A DNA stretch of 64,000 nucleotides from an uncultured Chitinophaga sp. (lineage in GTDB: Bacteria; Bacteroidota; Bacteroidia; Chitinophagales; Chitinophagaceae), in assembly GCF_946479755.1 (NCBI RefSeq), contig NZ_CAMLHC010000001.1, forward strand, positions 690,730 through 754,729, given 5' to 3'. Shown here piece after piece: positions 1-8,080 of the stretch; position 1 is the first letter of the stretch; each line of letters starts with the position of its first letter. Made by a program: the position numbers and the translations under genes. Below the pieces are notes generated by a model, which was not told where the DNA came from, did not search any database, and saw only the letters and a list, made by a program, of their open reading frames with translations.

Positions 1-77
1 CAGGCTACCAGCCAGGTAACCACAATGACTACGGGCAGATAAACCATGTAGGCGGAAAAGTTAAGTGCGGAATACAT
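1..77 (-). CDS. Partial small membrane protein (N-terminus only)
   Basis: Reading leftward from an ATG at 77-75, 25 codons remain open to the window edge and encode a hydrophobic start (MYSALNFSAYMVYLPVVIVV, then TWLVA) typical of a first transmembrane helix. Its start lies 3 nt beyond the stop of the membrane protein at 81-440, so the two are probably co-transcribed. The start resembles its neighbour (short polar head, then an aliphatic helix), and I suspect the two are paralogous membrane proteins of a Bacteroidota family of unknown function; that is inference from a short fragment. The rest of the gene is outside the window. Confidence 0.5.
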   Translation of the reverse strand, partial: MYSALNFSAYMVYLPVVIVVTWLVA

Positions 78-80
78 ATG

Positions 81-440
81 TTATGGTTTTATGGAATGAA
101 GTAATCGTTTTTTTCTGCTGATGTAGTAGATCGCACTCATATTGAAACAGTGCAGCAACCCCAATGTGAGGATGATTAACCCCGCGCTCTCCGTTATTTG
201 CATCACCAGTTCCGTAACCGTATGGATCGTTTGCCAGAAGGAGATCATTACCGTGGCATAACCAATGTTCACCAGGTAGTAGCCTGTGAGCAGGATATTA
301 TTGATGGCTTCACACAACGCCACATCCTGTGGTATCAGGCCGTGGATGAAAACCCTGCCGTTCCGGTAAAAACGGAGTCCTACATGTACTGTGATCAGAT
401 AAGTGATGACAAAGTAGATCAGATAGGCAAGGATGTTCAT
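81..440 (-). CDS. Small integral membrane protein, unknown function
   Basis: A 119-residue protein with about three hydrophobic segments: residues 5-20, 50-70 and 85-105. Between the first two sits a basic, aromatic stretch (RFYRNGRVFIHGL) followed by a TGYYLVNIGYA segment, and the C-terminus is strongly basic (SRKKRLLHSIKP), which favours a cytoplasmic tail. I do not recognise a named domain. A good Bacteroidota promoter lies just upstream (467-498), giving a leader of roughly 20 nt, and the next gene starts 3 nt after its stop, so this is the first gene of an operon leaving the window on the left. No catalytic motif is visible. Confidence 0.7.
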   Translation of the reverse strand: MNILAYLIYFVITYLITVHVGLRFYRNGRVFIHGLIPQDVALCEAINNILLTGYYLVNIGYATVMISFWQTIHTVTELVMQITESAGLIILTLGLLHCFNMSAIYYISRKKRLLHSIKP

Positions 441-466
441 GGTTTGTAGGTTTGCTTTTCTGATGT

Positions 467-498
467 CAAAACTATTTAAACTTTCGGTATTTTCAAAA
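467..498 (-). promoter_or_regulatory. Bacteroidota-type promoter for the membrane-protein operon
   Basis: On the minus strand a TTTTG (494-498) is followed after exactly 19 bp by TAGTTTTG (467-474). This matches the -33/-7 pattern of the primary sigma factor in Bacteroidota (TTG, 19-20 bp, TAnnTTTG). Transcription would begin near 460, about 20 nt before the start codon at 440. Confidence 0.65.
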
Positions 499-661
499 AA
501 TATTGAAAGTTTTTAGGTAAAAAAAACAAATTGTTGCAGTGGGCAACAGATGAGAGGAGGCCGGAAATGCGGTGGCAGCAAGGTATAGGGCAGGATAAGA
601 CGCAGCAGGAGCATGGCGTTGCCGGAAGCCGTTAAAAACGGGGAAGGATGGGTTGGTGGGA

Positions 662-1642
662 TTACCCGTTAGTCAGCCTGCGGGCGTATTTATTTTTATA
701 CTCCACCGGTGTTACACCGGTGATCCGGCGGAACACTTCCCTGAATGTCTGCATGTCGGTATAACCCGTGTAGAGCATCACTTCCTGCACGGACCTTCTG
801 CCGATTTCGAGCTGGGTTTTAGCTCCTTCAATCCTGACGTGTTGCACATATTCCGCTACGGTGTGGCGGGTTGCTTTTTTGAACCGTCTTTCAAAGGTGC
901 GGCGGCTCATGTTAAAGCGGAGGGCCAGCTCATCGACAGTGAATTTTTCCCGGTAGTGTTTTTCTATGTAGGCCTGGGCGCCCCGGATAACGTCATCATC
1001 GTGGTCTTTCAGTCCATGGAAGACAATGAAAGGTGACTGTACATTTTTATCGAGATCGACCGCGAAATATTTAGCGGCATAAATAGCGATCTCACGGCCG
1101 GCATACTTTTCCACCAGGTGCAGCAGCAGGTTCCAGTAGGCATTGCCGCCACCGCTGGAGTAGAGGCCCTGCTGATCGGTGATCATCCGTTCATCCACCA
1201 CTTCAATAGCGGGATAGTAGAATTTTAATTCATTGGCGCAGGACCAGTGAGTGGTACACTGCCTTCCTTTGAGCAATCCCGAAAATGCCAGCAGGAATAC
1301 GCCGGAGCCCAGGCTGGCCACTTCCGCGCCTTCTTTGTATTGGGAAGCCGCCCAAAGGGTATATTCCCGGTTGAGCATCACGGCAGTGGTCAAATCTCCT
1401 GTGAGCGCCGGGACAAGGATCAGGTCTGCATCTGTAATGTTTTCCAGAAGTACGTCCGGCCGGATACAGAAGGTCCCGTTCTCATAATGCACTTCTGGGG
1501 TTATGCCGGCCAGCTTCACGTCAAAGAGCACCGGCTTTCCTTTCTCCGCCAGAAAGTCGTTGACGCTATCGAACAAATGCCGGCAATCGGCAATGGAGGC
1601 TACTAACGCATTGCGCACGGTAAGGATGTATATGTGGACCAT
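662..1642 (-). CDS. GlxA-family AraC-type transcriptional regulator
   Basis: A 326-residue cytoplasmic regulator. Residues 1-190 form a DJ-1/PfpI (class I glutamine-amidotransferase-like) domain, seen in the VASLGSGVFLLAFSGLL elbow and the following THW; the usual nucleophilic Cys is replaced by Ser (LGSG), so this domain is likely a sensor and not an enzyme. Residues 215-320 carry two AraC helix-turn-helix units: FTVDELALRFNMSRRTFERRFKKAT and VQEVMLYTGYTDMQTFREVFRRITG, ending with the canonical GVTPVEYK. Length and order are normal for GlxA-type regulators. It stands alone, divergent from the VOC gene at 1757, which makes that gene a possible target, but nothing in the sequence proves it. 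Confidence 0.85.
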   Translation of the reverse strand: MVHIYILTVRNALVASIADCRHLFDSVNDFLAEKGKPVLFDVKLAGITPEVHYENGTFCIRPDVLLENITDADLILVPALTGDLTTAVMLNREYTLWAASQYKEGAEVASLGSGVFLLAFSGLLKGRQCTTHWSCANELKFYYPAIEVVDERMITDQQGLYSSGGGNAYWNLLLHLVEKYAGREIAIYAAKYFAVDLDKNVQSPFIVFHGLKDHDDDVIRGAQAYIEKHYREKFTVDELALRFNMSRRTFERRFKKATRHTVAEYVQHVRIEGAKTQLEIGRRSVQEVMLYTGYTDMQTFREVFRRITGVTPVEYKNKYARRLTNG

Positions 1643-1726
1643 GCGCCAAAGATAAGCGGAACAAGTGACGCAATTACCTATCTAAGGTTGTCGTATTCAC
1701 CCGTTAGAAAGATGGGGGTTGGTATT

Positions 1727-1734
1727 TACCTTTG
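1727..1734 (+). promoter_or_regulatory. -7 element of the VOC/DUF4287 operon
   Basis: TACCTTTG matches TAnnTTTG. The -33 position, 19 bp upstream, reads TTAG instead of TTG, so the match is partial. The leader to the ATG at 1757 would be about 17 nt. Confidence 0.45.
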
Positions 1735-1756
1735 TGTTGTTCTAAAAGAAAAGATC

Positions 1757-2188
1757 ATGCAGGCAATCACCACCTACTTCAATTTCATGGGTAACACCGA
1801 AGAGGCCATGAATTTTTACAAAACGATTTTTGGAGGGGAAATCACCTCCCTGTCCCGATTCAGCGACATGCCCGGCAGCGAAAAAATGCCGGCGCAGGAA
1901 CGTAACAAGATTATGCATATGAGCCTGACCACCCAAAGCGGCGCAGTACTGATGGCCACTGACTTCCTTGAATCGATGGAACAGCAACTGGCGGTGGGGA
2001 ATAATATACACCTGGTGATCAATACCGATTCGGAAAAAGAACTGGAGCAGCTGTTCGACACCCTGTCGGCCGGTGGCAAAGTGGAGATGCCAGTCAACAA
2101 GACCTTTTGGGGCGCTTATTTCGCCATGTGTGAAGACAGGTTTGGGATAAAATGGATGCTGAATTACAATTACCCGCAAAACAGTTAA
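1757..2188 (+). CDS. VOC family protein (PhnB-like)
   Basis: A 143-residue protein of the vicinal oxygen chelate fold in its PhnB-like form. The start ITTYFNFMGNTEEAMNFYKTIFGGEI is the usual opening, and the end (WGAYFAMCEDRFGIKWMLNYN) the usual closing, of these single-domain proteins, which pair two beta-alpha-beta modules. Members are annotated loosely as glyoxalase or methyltransferase-like, and most have no proven substrate. I chose the ATG at 1757 because the fold begins there and an A-rich stretch precedes it; an upstream in-frame extension to 1634 has no family resemblance and would overlap the divergent gene. The DUF4287 gene begins 3 nt after its stop, so the two form an operon. Confidence 0.85.
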   Translation: MQAITTYFNFMGNTEEAMNFYKTIFGGEITSLSRFSDMPGSEKMPAQERNKIMHMSLTTQSGAVLMATDFLESMEQQLAVGNNIHLVINTDSEKELEQLFDTLSAGGKVEMPVNKTFWGAYFAMCEDRFGIKWMLNYNYPQNS

Positions 2189-2191
2189 CCG

Positions 2192-2410
2192 ATGTCTTTT
2201 CAAGCTTACCTGGATAATATCCATAAGAAAACCGGTAAAACGCCGGAAGATTTTCAAAAGCTGGCCACCCAAAAAGGGCTGCTGGAAAACGGCGCCCTTA
2301 AGCCGGGCGTGAAAGCCGGGCAGATTGTCGCGTGGCTGAAAGAAGAATACGAACTGGGGCATGGCCATGCCATGTCCATCTACGCGTATTTTACAGGTAA
2401 AAGAGAGTAG
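2192..2410 (+). CDS. DUF4287 domain protein
   Basis: A 72-residue soluble protein. The pattern SFQAYLDNIHKKTGKTPEDF, then GVKAGQIVAWLKEEYELGHGHAMSIYAYF, is the hallmark of DUF4287, a small helical domain of unknown function often fused or adjacent to AHSA1/START or other single-domain proteins. It begins 3 nt after the VOC gene and must be co-transcribed with it. There is no signal peptide or visible catalytic centre. Length is that of a free-standing domain. Confidence 0.85.
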   Translation: MSFQAYLDNIHKKTGKTPEDFQKLATQKGLLENGALKPGVKAGQIVAWLKEEYELGHGHAMSIYAYFTGKRE

Positions 2411-2446
2411 GGGCAGGGCTTTCAGTAAGCCCTTACCTCTCAGAAG

Positions 2447-2878
2447 TTATTTGTCCGCCCTTATTTTTTCCAGCAGGCGGTTCAGCTGCGCTACCTCCTG
2501 GTCATTCAGTGCGGCATATACCTGGTCCAGTTTATCCAGGTTACGGTCCACCTTTTTCACCTTTTCCAATCCGCTGGCGGTGATACTGACTGCTACCAGC
2601 CGCTTGTCGGCGGGGTTGACGGTTTTGTTCACAAAGCCTTTGAGGACGAGGCGGTCTACCAGCCGGGACACGCCTGCGTTTTTTTCTTCCATCTGTTCCA
2701 GTATTTCGGAGGTAGAGAGCGGATGGCTGGCGGTGTGAAGTATTTTGAGCACATTATATTGCTGGGATGTCAGCTCATAGTTGGCAAAAAAGAGCTGCGA
2801 CTGGTCGTATGACCAGTTGAAAGTCCGGAGAAGATTGAGGCCTAGCTTTCTCCGGACAGGTATTTCCGTGTTCTTCAT
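2447..2878 (-). CDS. MarR-family transcriptional regulator
   Basis: A 143-residue winged-helix repressor. The core ELTSQQYNVLKILHTA, then STSEILEQMEEKNAGVSRLVDRLVLKGFV and DKRLVAVSITASGLEKV, gives the winged helix and the DxR wing tip typical of MarR. Helices at both ends form the dimer interface. It is the second gene of an operon behind the SDR at 2902-3648 (23 nt gap). The promoter of that operon contains two tandem palindromes (3674-3701) of the size a MarR dimer binds, so autorepression relieved by a small ligand is the likely mode. The ligand is unknown. Confidence 0.9.
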   Translation of the reverse strand: MKNTEIPVRRKLGLNLLRTFNWSYDQSQLFFANYELTSQQYNVLKILHTASHPLSTSEILEQMEEKNAGVSRLVDRLVLKGFVNKTVNPADKRLVAVSITASGLEKVKKVDRNLDKLDQVYAALNDQEVAQLNRLLEKIRADK

Positions 2879-2901
2879 AGTCTAAAACTACAAAAAGTTG
2901 T

Positions 2902-3648
2902 TTACTGGCAAAGGTAACCTCCGTCCACCGGCAGATAGGCGCCTGTGCAGAAGCTGGCGTCGTCGGAGGCCAGGAAGAGGATAGCTTTGGCAATTTCTTC
3001 CGGTTTGCCGAGTCTTTTCATGGCGTGTTTGGATTCCATGTAGGCGCGGCTTTCCTTGGAAGCGTTGTCCATCAGGAGCGGTGTTTCGATATAGCCGGGA
3101 CCGATAGTGTTGATGCGGATGTTACTGGTGCCGTTTTCCAGCGCGGCCACTTTGGTCATGCCTACCAGTCCGTGTTTGGAGGCGGCGTATGCAGCGATGC
3201 CCATTTCACCTACCTGGCTCATGATAGAGCCTACGTTGACAATAGCGCCGCCGGAGCCTTGCCGGCGCATTTGGGCGATTTCATATTTCATGCCGTAAAA
3301 AACGCCGCTGAGGTTTACGCCGGTTACTTTCTGCCACTCTTCGATGCTTTTCTCATGTATCGGCGCGGCGTCTACGATGCCGGCGTTGTTGAGTGCCACG
3401 TCGAGCCGGCCGAATTGGGCTACGGTGGCAGCCACGGCATTTTCCATGTCTTCCGGCCTGGAGACGTCGCAGGCAACGAAGGCGGCTTTGGCGCCTTCCT
3501 GTTGTATTTCGTCGAGTGTTTGCTGGTTGGCCCGCAGGTCTGCAATCATTATGCTGGCGCCTTCGCGTGCCGCCAGTATGGCCGTGGCTTTGCCAATGCC
3601 GGAGTTACCACCGGTAATCAACATCACTTTGTGTTCAAAACGTTTCAT
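2902..3648 (-). CDS. SDR family oxidoreductase
   Basis: A 248-residue classical short-chain dehydrogenase. It has the NAD(P) Rossmann motif GGNSGIGKA near residue 11, the NNAG motif near 87, the active-site Ser in VGSIMSQVG, and YAASKHG with catalytic Tyr/Lys near residue 156; the end CTGAYLPVDGGYL is standard. An acidic residue after the second strand (IADLRAN) suggests NAD(H) preference. I use the ATG at 3648, the first residue of the fold; a start at 3669 would add only MIKIRKT and lie almost on the -7 box. The gene heads an operon with a MarR regulator, which fits an inducible detoxification or redox enzyme. Substrate unknown. Confidence 0.9.
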   Translation of the reverse strand: MKRFEHKVMLITGGNSGIGKATAILAAREGASIMIADLRANQQTLDEIQQEGAKAAFVACDVSRPEDMENAVAATVAQFGRLDVALNNAGIVDAAPIHEKSIEEWQKVTGVNLSGVFYGMKYEIAQMRRQGSGGAIVNVGSIMSQVGEMGIAAYAASKHGLVGMTKVAALENGTSNIRINTIGPGYIETPLLMDNASKESRAYMESKHAMKRLGKPEEIAKAILFLASDDASFCTGAYLPVDGGYLCQ

Positions 3649-3666
3649 TGTTTTTCTGATTTTAAT

Positions 3667-3701
3667 CAAATTTAATGATTAGTCATTAATGATCAGTCAT
3701 T
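3667..3701 (-). promoter_or_regulatory. Promoter -7 box with two tandem MarR-type operators
   Basis: The minus strand carries TAAATTTG (3667-3674), a match to TAnnTTTG, reading toward the SDR-marR operon. Directly upstream are two abutting 14-bp palindromes, AATGATTAGTCATT (3674-3687) and AATGATCAGTCATT (3688-3701), differing at one base. They fill the spacer between -7 and -33, where a bound repressor would block RNA polymerase. The adjacent marR gene is the obvious candidate ligand. Confidence 0.7.
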
Positions 3702-3857
3702 GAATTGTTAAGGTTGTGTTTTTTAACAGTTGGCTCAAACGGGGGGAGCAGATAAGTGTTGACAATTACGGGGCGGTTTTACCGGTTAAATGATGGTTTT
3801 TACCGATAGTCGCATGTATTTCAACCGGAAAATACTTTACAATAGCCGGAGCGGACG

Positions 3858-3865
3858 TACCTTTG
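3858..3865 (+). promoter_or_regulatory. Candidate -7 element upstream of the MFS gene
   Basis: TACCTTTG matches TAnnTTTG; 19 bp upstream lies TTT (3836-3838), a weak -33. The leader to the ATG at 3966 would be about 95 nt, long for this organism. Confidence 0.4.
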
Positions 3866-3965
3866 TCACCCTGATAAAATAGGTGAGACCATGAGAAAAG
3901 CATAACACAACGTATTTTGTTCCCCGTTTTTTTGAAAAACATTCCATTATTCGCAATTCACTACT

Positions 3966-5249
3966 ATGCATACCACTTCCAAGAAAGCTGCGATTAGCTT
4001 TATTTTTATCACTTTGTTGATTGATGTGATGGGTTGGGGGCTGATCATTCCGGTGATGGCTGATCTGATTGCCCAGCTGAAGCACATTCCGGTCAACGAA
4101 GCCAGCACCTACGGCGCCCTGTTATTATCTGTTTTTGCCATCACACAGTTCTTATTTGCTCCGGTCATCGGTAACCTGAGCGACCGCTACGGCCGCCGTC
4201 CTGTGCTGTTGCTGTCCCTGCTGGGCTTTGGTATAGACTATATCATCCTGGCCCTGGCGCCTCATTATGGATGGTTGTTCATCGGCCGCGTGATAGCCGG
4301 TATTACCGGCGCCAGCTTCACCACGGCTACCGCTTACATCGCGGATGTAAGCACCGACGAAACTTCCAAAGCCAAAAACTTCGGGCTCATAGGCGCCGCT
4401 TTTGGTCTCGGTTTCGTATTAGGCCCTGCACTGGGCGCGCTGCTGGCCACCTGGGGCATCCGTGCGCCATTCTATGCCGCTGCCGCGCTCTGCCTGCTCA
4501 ACTGCCTCTATGGTTATTTCCTGCTGCCGGAATCACTGGCCAAAGAAAACCGCCGGCCATTTGACTGGAAACGGGCCAACCCGTTCGGCTCCCTGAAGTT
4601 CCTGACCCGGCATCCTGAAATCGGCGGTCTGGCATTCAGCTTCTTCCTGATATATCTCGGTAGCCAGGCTGTACAGGGTAACTGGAACTTTTTCACCATC
4701 TACCGCTTCAACTGGAGCGAGAAAATGGTAGGCATCTCCCTCGCCGTGGTAGGCGTGCTGGTAGGTGGCGTACAGGCAGGGCTTACAAGGGTCATCATCC
4801 CCAAAATCGGGAACGAGAAAAGTATCTACCTGGGCTTGTCGTTATACGCCCTTGGCCTGCTGCTGTTTGCTTTCGCCACACAAGGATGGATGATGTTCGC
4901 CTTCCTGATACCTTACTGTCTGGGTGGTATCTGTGGACCTTCCCTCCAGTCGGTGATCTCCGGCCATGTACCGGCTAACCAGCAGGGAGAGCTGCAGGGC
5001 GCTTTGACCAGCCTCATGAGCCTCACCACCGTGATAGGCCCGCTGATCATGAACGGCACCTTTGCCTATTTTACCTCCGTGCAGGCGCCATTCCACTTCC
5101 CCGGCATGCACTTCCTGATCGGGGCGGTATGTATGATGCTGAGCGTCCTCATCACCTACAAGGTGCTGACCCGCGAAAAAAGAGAAAACCCCGAACTCGC
5201 CGGCGTCATTAAAGGTTCAGCTCCCATGGGCGATACCCCCATGCATTAA
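3966..5249 (+). CDS. Tet-type MFS drug exporter
   Basis: A 427-residue inner-membrane proton antiporter of the TCR/Tet (DHA1) subfamily with twelve predicted transmembrane helices. Motif A appears as GNLSDRYGRRPVLLLS after helix 2 and motif C-like GAAFGLGFVLGPALGALL in helix 5; the opening FIFITLLIDVMGWGLIIPVM, with the Asp in helix 1, is typical of TetA relatives. Members export tetracyclines or other small amphipathic molecules, but the substrate cannot be read from sequence and most chromosomal copies do not give tetracycline resistance. It is monocistronic: a promoter candidate lies at 3858 and a strong terminator at 5275. The upstream MarR is oriented away from it. Confidence 0.85.
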   Translation: MHTTSKKAAISFIFITLLIDVMGWGLIIPVMADLIAQLKHIPVNEASTYGALLLSVFAITQFLFAPVIGNLSDRYGRRPVLLLSLLGFGIDYIILALAPHYGWLFIGRVIAGITGASFTTATAYIADVSTDETSKAKNFGLIGAAFGLGFVLGPALGALLATWGIRAPFYAAAALCLLNCLYGYFLLPESLAKENRRPFDWKRANPFGSLKFLTRHPEIGGLAFSFFLIYLGSQAVQGNWNFFTIYRFNWSEKMVGISLAVVGVLVGGVQAGLTRVIIPKIGNEKSIYLGLSLYALGLLLFAFATQGWMMFAFLIPYCLGGICGPSLQSVISGHVPANQQGELQGALTSLMSLTTVIGPLIMNGTFAYFTSVQAPFHFPGMHFLIGAVCMMLSVLITYKVLTREKRENPELAGVIKGSAPMGDTPMH

Positions 5250-5274
5250 TAGCGATACAATATTATTCGCCCGG

Positions 5275-5313
5275 AAAGCCGCTTTCTCACAAGGAAGCGG
5301 CTTTTTATTTTTG
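5275..5313 (+). terminator. Rho-independent terminator of the MFS gene
   Basis: A 10-bp perfect stem AAAGCCGCTT / AAGCGGCTTT is followed by TTTATTTTT. It lies 26 bp after the MFS stop codon. Confidence 0.85.
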
Positions 5314-5382
5314 AGAAAAGCAGGAGAGCGGCCTAATGCTTAAAAGTTATTGTACTTTCGTAGTTCGAAATTTATATATATA

Positions 5383-6462
5383 ATGAAACCGTTGTTACAG
5401 AATCACCCGCGTGACCTGAATTTCCCTGCCCGGCCCAAATGGCGCCAATATGAAAAGTACCGGAGACAGCAGCCTTTCCTATATGCCATCGCTACTTTGC
5501 TGGTAACGTTCGCCCTCCTGGATTTCTTCTTCCTGATCATGTTGATACAAAAGCTGGTCAAAGGCCCCGTGGAACTCACCGGCGCCCAATGGCTCGCTAT
5601 TGTTGGCTTTATAGTGCTGGTCGGCCTCTTTTTCGCCGTAGCGCGATACATCTCTATGCTGCCGATACGCGAACAGCAACGTTATTACCAGGTCAACGGT
5701 ACCACCTGGCTGAACGAAGACAAGCGACAGGCCCTGCGGCTGGAACTGGTGGATATTTATAAAGGCGGTTACTGGAGCGAGACCCTGGAATACTATCCGC
5801 TGGCGGCTTTACAAGGACCGGGGAAATATCATACCTTCAAACCGGCAGACGCCAACCTCTATAAAAAGGACCTGGACCAGAGCTGGGGCATTCTCACTAC
5901 AGACAACTACCGGAAGGTAGCGCAACAGCTGCTGACAAAAGGATACCACGCAGAGTCCTTTATCATGACATTATCGCTGCGGAATAACGACAACGCTGTC
6001 AGCACCCGGCTCGCAGCATTGACGAACCTGCCGGAATCCGTTGTGCTGTCCTGCCTGGAACACCGGCCCGACGGCCGGCCACCTAAACTGATATGGGGGT
6101 ATGAATGCTGGCGGCTGATCGTCATCTCCCGGGACGCCTTTATGGCCGGGCATATTTCCGCAGAAGAAGCGTGGAAAAACATACTGCAGGCGGCTGACTA
6201 CGTATATGAACTATTTGACGACTTCGCAGATTTTAGTGATAACTATCGCCTGGGGAACGCCTTTTGGAGTAATTCCTATGAGGTGACCAACGAACGGACC
6301 GTCGCTTATGAAAATTTCCTGGCGCAATGCGACTGGCCCATGAAACAGTTGTCCTGGCCCGCGCCCAAAGGGGTACAACTTCCCGAAGCTATGGCCACCG
6401 GCTTTGCCACTGAACTGGCTATCGCCAAAAGTTTGCAGCAGCAACCGGGTGAGCTCAACTGA
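5383..6462 (+). CDS. Membrane-anchored DUF1266-like protein
   Basis: A 359-residue protein. Residues 30-60 and 65-90 are two hydrophobic helices, with the rest soluble and probably cytoplasmic. The C-terminal region contains WGYECWRLIVISRDAFMAGHISAEEAW, then ENY-like DNYRLGNAFWSNSYE, which resembles the conserved core of DUF1266 (YbeR/YbeU-like proteins, unknown function). I chose the ATG at 5383; an in-frame start at 5350 would add 11 residues without extra hydrophobic character. Its stop lies inside a small inverted repeat shared with the convergent sigma gene. DUF1266 proteins have been linked to secretion effectors and their neighbours, but nothing here supports that directly. Confidence 0.6.
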   Translation: MKPLLQNHPRDLNFPARPKWRQYEKYRRQQPFLYAIATLLVTFALLDFFFLIMLIQKLVKGPVELTGAQWLAIVGFIVLVGLFFAVARYISMLPIREQQRYYQVNGTTWLNEDKRQALRLELVDIYKGGYWSETLEYYPLAALQGPGKYHTFKPADANLYKKDLDQSWGILTTDNYRKVAQQLLTKGYHAESFIMTLSLRNNDNAVSTRLAALTNLPESVVLSCLEHRPDGRPPKLIWGYECWRLIVISRDAFMAGHISAEEAWKNILQAADYVYELFDDFADFSDNYRLGNAFWSNSYEVTNERTVAYENFLAQCDWPMKQLSWPAPKGVQLPEAMATGFATELAIAKSLQQQPGELN

Positions 6463-6478
6463 TGACTATGGTCATCAG
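6459..6478. terminator. Inverted repeat spanning both convergent stop codons
   Basis: CTGATGAC (6459-6466), loop TATG, GTCATCAG (6471-6478). The TGA of the plus gene (6460-6462) and of the minus sigma gene (6477-6475) lie in the two arms. There is no T-run, so factor-independent termination is doubtful; a weak bidirectional stop is possible. Confidence 0.4.
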
Positions 6479-7734
6479 GTGTCCGCAATTTTAGCTGCCA
6501 GGAATTCCTGTTCCTGTTGCGCAGCCGTTAACAGGCGCGCCTGTTCAAAACAGGCTACAGCCTTTTCTTTCTCGCCCATCCGTTTGTATATCTCACCCAG
6601 TACGGCATGATAGAGGTAATAGCGGTTCAGCTGGCGGTGTCCTTCCAGCGCTTCCAGTGATTGCAGCGCGGCTTTTGCACCGGCATATTCCAGCATCGCC
6701 ACACTGCGGTTGAGTAATATCACCGGGTCTTTCGTCAGCCGCAGCAACGCATCGTAGTACGACAGGATCATCCTCCAATTGGTGGCTGCATAGTCCGGCG
6801 CCATACAATGTTCATATGCAATGGCGGCTTCCAGGTGAAAAGGCGATAGGGTGGTGCCGGCAGCGGCCTTGTTGAGCCATTCGTTGCCGGTAGCAATCAG
6901 GTTATTGTCCCACTGCTGCCGGTCCTGCTGCGACAGCGGCACAATGGTGCCGTCGGCGTGAAGCCTGCTGTGAATACGGGCGGCGTGAAAACAGAACAGG
7001 GCCATGAGTGCGGCGGTGCGTGGCTGCCGCGTATGCGCATGATCGAGCAGGCACTGGCACAGGTACATGGCCTGTGCAACAATATCTTCCCGTATGAGTT
7101 GTTCATGCTGCGTAGCGCTGTATCCTTCGTTGAACAACAGATAGAGACTGTTGAGTACCGCGTCCAGCCTGCCGGAGAGCTGAGCCGGCGGCGGAATCCG
7201 GGGTTTTATCCGGCTTGTGCGGAAGAACTCTTTGGTACGGTATAATCTTTTGGAGATGGTGTCTTCTGACGTCAGAAAAGCACGCGCCACTTCACGGGTA
7301 CTGAAGCCACAGAGTGATTTCAGGATAAAAGTGACCTGGTTTTCAGGGGAAATATCAGGGTGACAACAGGCGAACATCATCCCCAGAAAATCATCTTTAA
7401 TATTTTCTTCCTGCCAGTGCTGGTCCAGCGTATCATCGGCGGACGGCGGCAGCTGTTCCGGATCGGAGAAGTCGAGGTTTGACTGGTGTTTTCTCCGGCG
7501 GATGATATCGATCGCCTTGTTTCGGGCGACACGGAAAAGCCAGGCTTCCGGGTTGTGGGGGATGCCGTTGAACTTCCAGGTTTCAAGACCGCTGAGCAGC
7601 GCGTCCTGCACCACATCTTCCGCGAGCGCGTAGTTTTCTGTACCGAATATTTTTACCAGCACAGCTACCATCTTTCCGGACGCCTGTCTGAAAAGATGGT
7701 TCACTGCCTGGTCGATGTTTTGGGAGGCGGTCAT
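6475..7734 (-). CDS. ECF42-type RNA polymerase sigma factor with C-terminal extension
   Basis: A 419-residue sigma factor, about twice the normal ECF length. Region 2 is at residues 10-80 (AEDVVQDALLSGLETW, WLFRVARNKAIDIIRRR), region 4 at 110-160 (LKSLCGFSTREVARAFLTSEDTISKRLYRTKEF), and a helical DUF6596/TPR-like extension fills residues 175-419. This arrangement defines ECF42 sigma factors, which work without an anti-sigma factor and sit next to DGPF/YciI genes; the YciI gene here ends 2 nt before this start. I prefer the ATG at 7734 because it avoids overlap with that gene. The extension is thought to regulate activity in the family. It is the last gene of a three-gene operon. Confidence 0.9.
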   Translation of the reverse strand: MTASQNIDQAVNHLFRQASGKMVAVLVKIFGTENYALAEDVVQDALLSGLETWKFNGIPHNPEAWLFRVARNKAIDIIRRRKHQSNLDFSDPEQLPPSADDTLDQHWQEENIKDDFLGMMFACCHPDISPENQVTFILKSLCGFSTREVARAFLTSEDTISKRLYRTKEFFRTSRIKPRIPPPAQLSGRLDAVLNSLYLLFNEGYSATQHEQLIREDIVAQAMYLCQCLLDHAHTRQPRTAALMALFCFHAARIHSRLHADGTIVPLSQQDRQQWDNNLIATGNEWLNKAAAGTTLSPFHLEAAIAYEHCMAPDYAATNWRMILSYYDALLRLTKDPVILLNRSVAMLEYAGAKAALQSLEALEGHRQLNRYYLYHAVLGEIYKRMGEKEKAVACFEQARLLTAAQQEQEFLAAKIADT

Positions 7735-7736
7735 AA

Positions 7737-8075
7737 TCAATGCAACTGTCTGATGCCGCGTATTTCCAGTGTGCAACCAAAGGGCAGGCCTGGACAGCCT
7801 CTGGCCAGTTCTGCCGCCGCAGCGGCGCTGTCGGCCCGCAGCACGAGGTAGCCTGCTACCAGCTCTTTGCCTTCTGCCAGTGGCCTGTCGGTAACAGAAG
7901 CGTCGCTAAGCACTGTCAGTCCTTGCGGTTCCAGGTTCTGGCCGGCCACATAGTTACCGGAGGCCATCAATTCGCCCAGCCACCGCTGCCAGTGTTGCAG
8001 ATGTTCCTGCATTTCCTGCGGGGAGCCAAGACCGGGATCTTTTCCGCCCCGGATGATCACTAAAAATTCCTGCAT
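7737..8075 (-). CDS. YciI/DGPF family protein
   Basis: A 112-residue single-domain protein of the YCII-related (DGPF) family: MQEFLVIIRGG at the start, a central MQEHLQHWQRWLGELMASGNYVAGQNL, then DRPLAEGKELVAGYLVLRADSAAAAAELA and a C-terminal EIRGI strand. It has the ferredoxin-like dimeric fold; DGPF proteins are the fixed partners of ECF42 sigma factors, and their biochemical role is unknown. It lies between the SnoaL-like gene (5 nt gap) and the sigma gene (2 nt gap), so all three are translated from one transcript. Confidence 0.9.
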   Translation of the reverse strand: MQEFLVIIRGGKDPGLGSPQEMQEHLQHWQRWLGELMASGNYVAGQNLEPQGLTVLSDASVTDRPLAEGKELVAGYLVLRADSAAAAAELARGCPGLPFGCTLEIRGIRQLH

Positions 8076-8080
8076 CGTCC

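Noticed and set aside
3966..5249. Assignment of the MFS protein as a tetracycline-resistance gene
   Set aside because: Motifs fit the TCR/Tet subfamily, but chromosomal relatives have diverse substrates and no regulator TetR is adjacent.
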